The notes under the pieces: model-generated | Seen by the model: only the letters and a program-made list of their open reading frames with translations | What the model was told of the DNA's origin: nothing | Database searches by the model: none | Origin: Polynucleobacter sp. MWH-UH24A | GTDB taxonomy: Bacteria; Pseudomonadota; Gammaproteobacteria; Burkholderiales; Burkholderiaceae | NCBI RefSeq assembly: GCF_018687475.1 | Contig: NZ_CP061292.1 | Coordinates: 1,851,273-1,915,272, forward strand | Length of the DNA: 64,000 bases | Direction of reading: 5' to 3' | Shown: positions 59,829 to 64,000 of the stretch, piece by piece | Layout of the letters: every line of letters begins with the position of its first letter | How positions within the stretch are numbered: the stretch's first letter is position 1 | Position numbers and translations under genes: made by a program

Positions 59829-59928
59829 GAGACCCTCAAACGTAACCGTTTAATTTTTAACAAGATTTTTTTATACGAGAACAAAATTTATGATAATTTT
59901 AACATTTGTGTAACACTAAATTAAGCGC

Positions 59929-61311
59929 TTATTTGCCAATACAGAACTCACTAAATATCTTGCCCAACAGATCATCGGGCAATAATTTTCCAGTAATTTC
60001 GCCCAAATAATTTTGGGCGCAATGGAGCTCTTCAGCAAACAGCTCTAAAACGCGATTACCTCCAAAGCCATGTGTCATCGCTTTTTGCAAATGGTCTTTT
60101 GCAACCAAAATAGCTTGCAGGTGCCGAGTGCGCGCGGTGTAAATGCCACCCTCTGCATTTCCCTCCCATCCGGCAAAACGTAAGATGGTTTCCTTGAGTT
60201 GATCAATGCCCTCTCCTGTTTTTGCTGAAATATAAATTTGCTTCGTTATAGCAACATCGTTTATCTGACCTGTTTGCTGGCGCTCCAGCAAATCGAGTTT
60301 ATTCATCACAGTAAGAATATGGGCGCCCGAATGGGCGCAAGCCCTCACCTTTGTTTCTATGTCTTCAAAATTTACATCGGGCGCTTTTGTGACATCGTGC
60401 ATCAGCAAAATAATGTCAGCCTTAGTAATTTCATCCCAGGTTTGGGCCACACCAATCTGCTCCACAACGTCCTGAGAGTCACGAATACCCGCCGTATCAA
60501 TTAGATGCACGGGTATTCCGTCGATTGAAATATTTTCAATAATTCGATCACGCGTCGTACCTGCAATTGGGGTAACGATTGCCCGCTCTTCTCCAACCAA
60601 GGTATTTAATAATGAGCTCTTGCCCACATTTGGTGGGCCAACCAGCGCAAGGCGGATGCCATCGCGCAAAATTTTTCCTTGACTCGAAATTTTAATAATT
60701 TGATCTAAATCATTCATGATTTTTTCGAGGCGCTGCTTTGCATTCGCAGACTCTATAAACTCAATTTCCTCCTCAGGAAAATCAAGAGTTGACTCGACCA
60801 AAATCCGTAACTGAGTAATCTCATCGATCAGCCGATTAATTTGTTCAGAGAAGCGGCCCTGCAAGGATAGCGTTGCGCCCCGTAAAGACGCGTCGCTTTG
60901 TGCATTAATAAGGTCTGCAATGGCTTCCGCCTGAACCAAATCAATCTTGCCATTTAAAAATGCTCTTAATGAAAATTCGCCCGGTCCGGCAAGAACGACC
61001 CCATCTGAGGACCCAAGCTCCATGACTCGATTTAAAACCAATTGCGTAACGCGCGGTCCGCCGTGGCAATGAAGCTCAATGATATCCTCGCCAGTGAATG
61101 AGGCGGGCGACTTAAAGAACAACAACAATACTTGATCTATTTGCTCTTGGTATGCATCTTTTAAAACCAAGAAATGTGCGAACCGAGGCCTAGGTTCCGC
61201 GCCAAGAAGCGTCTTCGCAAGCCCAATAAGATCTGGTCCTGAAACACGAATAATCCCAACGCCTCCAGCGCCCCGAGGGGTTGCTATTGCAGCAATGGGA
61301 TTTTTATTCAT
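59929..61311 (-). CDS. mnmE: tRNA modification GTPase MnmE
   Basis: MnmE, with MnmG, puts the carboxymethylaminomethyl group on U34 of tRNAs. The 460-residue protein has an N-terminal folate-binding domain (AAIATPRGAGGVGIIRVSG), a helical domain, and the inserted G domain with GPPNVGKSSLLNTL and DTAGIRD. The conserved C-terminal FCIGK ends the protein with the active cysteine. It is 21 bases downstream of yidC, in the standard origin-proximal block. Confidence 0.97.
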   Translation of the reverse strand: MNKNPIAAIATPRGAGGVGIIRVSGPDLIGLAKTLLGAEPRPRFAHFLVLKDAYQEQIDQVLLLFFKSPASFTGEDIIELHCHGGPRVTQLVLNRVMELGSSDGVVLAGPGEFSLRAFLNGKIDLVQAEAIADLINAQSDASLRGATLSLQGRFSEQINRLIDEITQLRILVESTLDFPEEEIEFIESANAKQRLEKIMNDLDQIIKISSQGKILRDGIRLALVGPPNVGKSSLLNTLVGEERAIVTPIAGTTRDRIIENISIDGIPVHLIDTAGIRDSQDVVEQIGVAQTWDEITKADIILLMHDVTKAPDVNFEDIETKVRACAHSGAHILTVMNKLDLLERQQTGQINDVAITKQIYISAKTGEGIDQLKETILRFAGWEGNAEGGIYTARTRHLQAILVAKDHLQKAMTHGFGGNRVLELFAEELHCAQNYLGEITGKLLPDDLLGKIFSEFCIGK

Positions 61312-61332
61312 TCAACCCCGATCCTTCATCGC

Positions 61333-63054
61333 TTAATTGGGTGGTCGTTTTATGAACATTTGATTAATTTGCCATTGTTGGGCAATTGACAAAATGTTAT
61401 TAACTACCCAGTACAGCACCAGTCCCGCCGGGAAGAAAAAGAACATGACGGAAAAGATGATCGGCATCCACAGCATGATTTTTGCTTGAAGTGGGTCCGG
61501 CGGTGTTGGATTTAAGCGGGTTTGTACAAACATTGATACCGCCATAATGATTGGCAAAATAAAGTAAGGGTCTGGCACCGAAAGATCCTTAATCCAAAGA
61601 ATCCATGGTGCATTTCGCATTTCAACGGATGAAAGCAAGACCCAATACAGTGCAATAAAAACAGGGATCTGTACAACCACTGGCAAGCATCCACCCAGTG
61701 GATTAATTTTTTCTTGCTTGTAAAGGTCCATCATCGCGCGATTTAATTTCTGCGGATCACCTTTGAACTGCTCGCGGAGGTTCATTAATCGCGGTTGCAC
61801 TTCTTTCATGCGCGCCATCGACTTATAGCTTGCGGCTGAAAGCGGGAAGAAAATTAATTTAATGATGAATGTCAAAATTACAATTGCCCAACCCCAATTT
61901 GCGACGTAAGAGTGAATTTGTTCTAAGAGCCAAAAAATTGGTTTGGCAATTACTGTAAGGTAGCCGTAGTCTTTAATTAGATCAAAGCCGGGGGCAATTT
62001 TTTCTAAAAGAGTTTCCTCTTGTGGGCCAATAAATAGACGGGTGCTCTCAATATGACTCGATCCTGCTGGAATTGCAGCAACAGGAATTTGTAAACCAAT
62101 TCGAAACAGATTTTGTTCTACCTTGCCGACATAAACATCTCGGGCTGATTTGTCGCTTGGTATCCATGCGCTTGCAAAATAATGTTGCACCATCGCAACC
62201 CAGCCAGGCTCGCCCGCAGGTATTTGTTTAGGAATATCAACTTTGTTTTTTTCAATATCGGAAAAATTAATTTTGATGAATTTTTCTTTGTCGGTATATA
62301 AGGCCGGTCCTGTGAAAGTACTATAGAACTCACTATCACTCACTGCGGAACTATCGCGTACGATTTCGTTATAAAGAACTAAGCCGCCAGGGTTGGCCTG
62401 ACCGCTAAGCTGTGTAATGCGGTGTTCGACTTCAACCACATAGCTGCCATCAGTTAAGTAATAGGTTTTTTCCAAGCGGACGCCGCCGCGCTCATTCACA
62501 AACGTCACAAACGTTTTATTGTCGGTGCGCCCATTTTTGCCTATTGCAAACGAAACTGTGTGGTTGGGTAGCTCGGTGTTGCTCGCTGAAATCAGGCCTG
62601 ATCGGACAAAATATTGGTTTTGTGGGGTGATTTGCAACAACGCAATCGGTTTTTGATCGGGCGTTAATTGTTTTAACAGTTTTGCACTAATAACGCTTGC
62701 GCCCGTTGCATTAATCTCGAGTTCTAAGACATCGTTTTTAATGGTATGTTTTTCCCCAGAGGCCAAGTTGGATGCATTAAATGCTGAAGCTCGCTGGGGA
62801 GCGGGCAGACTCTCTGGCTTAGGAAGGTCGGTCGATTTTTGTGGCTGACCTGGGGTAGCTGATGGAGCCTGTGATGTGCTCGCTGGGGATGGTAAGGTTT
62901 CAGATGTTTTAGATGGGCTTGGAGTTTGGCTTGTAGGGGTTAGTGGCGTGGGCCCAAAGAGCGCTTGTCGACCATCATAGATTAACCAATTGTTATAGAG
63001 CATCAAGCCCGAAATCGTTAGTACCGCCCAAAGGAGTGTTCGCTTAATGTCCAT
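61333..63054 (-). CDS. yidC: Membrane protein insertase YidC
   Basis: YidC inserts membrane proteins with or without SecYEG. At 573 residues it has the Gram-negative plan. An N-terminal transmembrane helix (about 5-22) is followed by a long periplasmic region, of which residues about 35-85 are Pro/Ser/Thr-rich, and the five-helix core has GWAIVILTFIIKLIFFP, NPLGGCLPVVVQIPVF and LYWVVNNILSIAQQW as core marks. It lies 2 bases downstream of yidD. Confidence 0.97.
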   Translation of the reverse strand: MDIKRTLLWAVLTISGLMLYNNWLIYDGRQALFGPTPLTPTSQTPSPSKTSETLPSPASTSQAPSATPGQPQKSTDLPKPESLPAPQRASAFNASNLASGEKHTIKNDVLELEINATGASVISAKLLKQLTPDQKPIALLQITPQNQYFVRSGLISASNTELPNHTVSFAIGKNGRTDNKTFVTFVNERGGVRLEKTYYLTDGSYVVEVEHRITQLSGQANPGGLVLYNEIVRDSSAVSDSEFYSTFTGPALYTDKEKFIKINFSDIEKNKVDIPKQIPAGEPGWVAMVQHYFASAWIPSDKSARDVYVGKVEQNLFRIGLQIPVAAIPAGSSHIESTRLFIGPQEETLLEKIAPGFDLIKDYGYLTVIAKPIFWLLEQIHSYVANWGWAIVILTFIIKLIFFPLSAASYKSMARMKEVQPRLMNLREQFKGDPQKLNRAMMDLYKQEKINPLGGCLPVVVQIPVFIALYWVLLSSVEMRNAPWILWIKDLSVPDPYFILPIIMAVSMFVQTRLNPTPPDPLQAKIMLWMPIIFSVMFFFFPAGLVLYWVVNNILSIAQQWQINQMFIKRPPN

Positions 63055-63056
63055 AG

Positions 63057-63305
63057 TTAAAAATTTGTGTGGATTAATTTTTGTTTGTTTTGCTCTGGAT
63101 CAACCGGGTCGTAGCCACCGGCTGACCAGGGATTGCACCGCAAAATTCGCCAGCTGATTTTACCGATGCTTTTCAGAGTGGAGTGTTTCTTTAGGCATTC
63201 GCAGGCATAGTCTGAACAGCTCGGCAAGTATCGACACTGCCCGCCAACATATGGGGACAAAATGAGCTGATAGGCCCTTACCAAATAACTCAACAATCGG
63301 TTCAT
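63057..63305 (-). CDS. yidD: YidD membrane protein insertion efficiency factor
   Basis: This 82-residue protein has the YidD signature: YQLILSPYVGGQCRYLPSCSDYA, with cysteines C23 and C29 near residues 20-35, and the GGYDPVDPE C-terminal motif (residues about 63-71). It acts in membrane protein biogenesis beside YidC. The ATG overlaps the rnpA stop by 4 bases (ATGA), as is usual for this operon. Confidence 0.95.
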   Translation of the reverse strand: MNRLLSYLVRAYQLILSPYVGGQCRYLPSCSDYACECLKKHSTLKSIGKISWRILRCNPWSAGGYDPVDPEQNKQKLIHTNF

Positions 63306-63661
63306 GAAATCAGGCCCTGTAGTTGGGCTTTTAATTGTTGATATTCAAAATTTCGAAGTCTTCCGTGCGTAGATCGGCCCACAGGCTGTTTTAGTCGGAC
63401 GACAAGCTCTGAGAAATTACCGAGCGTTCCTTTACGGGCTAATTCACGTGCAGCGCGCTTAAGTCGATTTCGGTCAACGGCGCGCTTTGCAAGCTTTTTG
63501 GCGATCGCAAGTCCAAGGTCAAGATTGCCCCGCTCTTTTGAATCGGCATAAACAGCCCAGGCTTCACTGCTAATTGACCTGGTTCGCAAAAGGGCCTGAA
63601 TTCGTGCCGATTTCAATTCATTACACTGCGAGTCTTTTGCGACCTTTGGAGCGACGCGCAT
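63302..63661 (-). CDS. rnpA: Ribonuclease P protein component
   Basis: RnpA assists the RNase P RNA in trimming pre-tRNA 5' ends. The product has the RNR motif region [13 protein letters not shown] (key residues near 72-84) and the N-terminal [10 protein letters not shown] strand. The longest ATG start (63661) puts the first 41 bases inside rpmH in another frame and gives 119 residues. A TTG at 63616 would remove the overlap and give a 104-residue protein, so the start is uncertain. The downstream yidD overlaps by 4 bases. Confidence 0.9.
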   Translation of the reverse strand: MRVAPKVAKDSQCNELKSARIQALLRTRSISSEAWAVYADSKERGNLDLGLAIAKKLAKRAVDRNRLKRAARELARKGTLGNFSELVVRLKQPVGRSTHGRLRNFEYQQLKAQLQGLIS

Positions 63662-63755
63662 TGAGCACCGCGCGGCCGCCTTTAGTTTTCATGCGAACCC
63701 GAAATCCATGGGTTCTTTTACGACGCGTTACAGATGGTTGATATGTTCTTTTCAT
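63621..63755 (-). CDS. rpmH: Ribosomal protein L34
   Basis: This 44-residue protein begins [19 protein letters not shown] and ends [11 protein letters not shown], matching bacterial L34 throughout. It is too short for routine gene-length cut-offs. AGGA lies six bases before the ATG. It is the first gene of the rpmH-rnpA-yidD-yidC-mnmE operon and reads away from the DnaA-box region. TTGACG at 63815-63810 could be a -35 box, but the -10 is weak. Confidence 0.97.
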   Translation of the reverse strand: MKRTYQPSVTRRKRTHGFRVRMKTKGGRAVLNARRSKGRKRLAV

Positions 63756-63891
63756 GATTGTTCCTAAGAAAACCCTCTATTTTCTCTATTTGTTTGAATA
63801 GCGTCAACTTTATATCCGGGTTTTGCCTAATTATTTTTACCTACTATTACAAACGATTGATTTAAATAAAAAAGCGCCCTTTACGCACAAC

Positions 63892-63900
63892 TTATCCACA
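63892..63900 (+). promoter_or_regulatory. DnaA box, perfect match
   Basis: TTATCCACA on the plus strand is the consensus high-affinity DnaA site. It is the left member of an inverted pair 22 bases apart. Confidence 0.8.
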
Positions 63901-63922
63901 GCTTATCCCCTGTATTTTTACT

Positions 63923-63931
63923 TGTGGATAA
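63923..63931 (-). promoter_or_regulatory. DnaA box, perfect match, opposite orientation
   Basis: TGTGGATAA on the plus strand is the reverse complement of TTATCCACA. It lies 39 bases before the ATG of the plus-strand gene at 63970, so DnaA bound here could repress that gene. Confidence 0.8.
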
Positions 63932-63969
63932 CTTTTATCCCTCGCTACAATCAACTCCTGAATTTCATA

Positions 63970-64000
63970 TGAGTAAACTAGAAATCCCCCCACTCCTGAC
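63970..64000 (+). CDS. dnaA: Start of a plus-strand gene, probably dnaA (cut by right edge)
   Basis: Only ten codons are present: ATG followed by SKLEIPPLL. The residues are too few to recognise DnaA. The assignment rests on position: the gene divergent from rpmH across a DnaA-box region is dnaA in nearly all proteobacteria. No clear ribosome site precedes the ATG, so the true start may lie further downstream. Confidence 0.5.

Larger units (their letters stand above)
63756..63969. other. Candidate chromosomal origin (oriC) / DnaA-box region
   Basis: This 214-base gap lies between rpmH (-) and the plus-strand gene at 63970. Two perfect DnaA boxes are present: TTATCCACA at 63892-63900 and its reverse TGTGGATAA at 63923-63931. 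Two near matches, TTATCCCCT at 63903-63911 and TTATCCCTC at 63935-63943, are also present. The left part (63830-63880) is strongly AT-rich and could unwind. The rpmH-dnaA gap is a classic origin or dnaA-autoregulation site in proteobacteria. Confidence 0.72.

Noticed and set aside
59829-59928. Possible small RNA or leader in the AT-rich gap before pckG
   Set aside because: No stable hairpin with a T-run and no matching family; most simply a promoter region.

Overview
The window is a gene-dense stretch of chromosome from a betaproteobacterium, most like Polynucleobacter or a close Burkholderiaceae relative. This rests on gene content and order, not on a database search: rpmH-rnpA-yidD-yidC-mnmE beside a DnaA-box region, metW-metX, an ahcY gene led by an SAH-type riboswitch, a short NtrX-like regulator with NtrY beside rsmB and htpX, and moderate base composition with short intergenic gaps. 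I see no insertion sequence, prophage, CRISPR array, integrase island or rRNA operon. No gap between genes exceeds about 215 bases, so this is core rather than accessory DNA.

Layout, left to right. Positions 1-4985 (minus strand) hold glmS (cut by the left edge), glmU, ttcA, folB and a pteridine-reductase-like SDR. Positions 5020-10835 hold a MidA/NDUFAF7-type methyltransferase (+), then cca, an NDUFA9-like SDR and slt (-), and 5-formyltetrahydrofolate cyclo-ligase (+). Positions 10825-14473 are a methionine-cycle block (metF, ahcY with its riboswitch, metK). Two LpxL/M-type acyltransferases and dapF (+) follow, then pyrE (-), an exonuclease III (+), and ampG, metW, metX, slmA, argB, dksA and a His-rich CobW GTPase (-). 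Positions 25150-31247 (-) carry an RlmI-like methyltransferase, xerC, a DUF484 gene and gatBAC. Positions 31310-36864 (+) are the cell-shape operon mreBCD-mrdA-rodA, closed by a bidirectional terminator shared with the HU gene.

Positions 37337-45856 are a mixed region: a small membrane protein, a cytochrome c, an LpxO-like hydroxylase, a pseudouridine synthase, carbonic anhydrase, an outer-membrane-like protein, a 60-residue orphan, an extended SDR, a SugE/Gdx transporter, a nitronate-monooxygenase-like enzyme, a lipoprotein-like methyltransferase and a MAPEG protein. tRNA-Phe follows, then ntrX-ntrY-DUF4390-rsmB, htpX, fmt and def (-). Next come a very short dprA and topB (+), then an MnmC oxidoreductase-domain gene, pckG, mnmE, yidC, yidD, rnpA and rpmH (-). 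The window ends in an AT-rich stretch with two perfect DnaA boxes and the first codons of a plus-strand gene, probably dnaA.

Functional themes. The methionine/SAM cycle is well represented (metX/metW, metF, metK, ahcY), with an ahcY leader whose pairings fit an SAH-induced ON switch. Envelope building is the other large theme: UDP-GlcNAc synthesis (glmS, glmU), lipid A acylation and hydroxylation, peptidoglycan synthesis and recycling (mreBCD, mrdA, rodA, slt, ampG, dapF), and membrane insertion (yidC, yidD). Translation and tRNA modification are also prominent (gatCAB, fmt, def, ttcA, mnmE, MnmC(o), cca, tRNA-Phe, rsmB).

I did not find a wholly new multi-gene system. The best leads are the ahcY switch architecture, the stand-alone MnmC(o) gene overlapping topB antiparallel, the minimal DprA, the AAA+-less NtrX and the lipoprotein-like methyltransferase.
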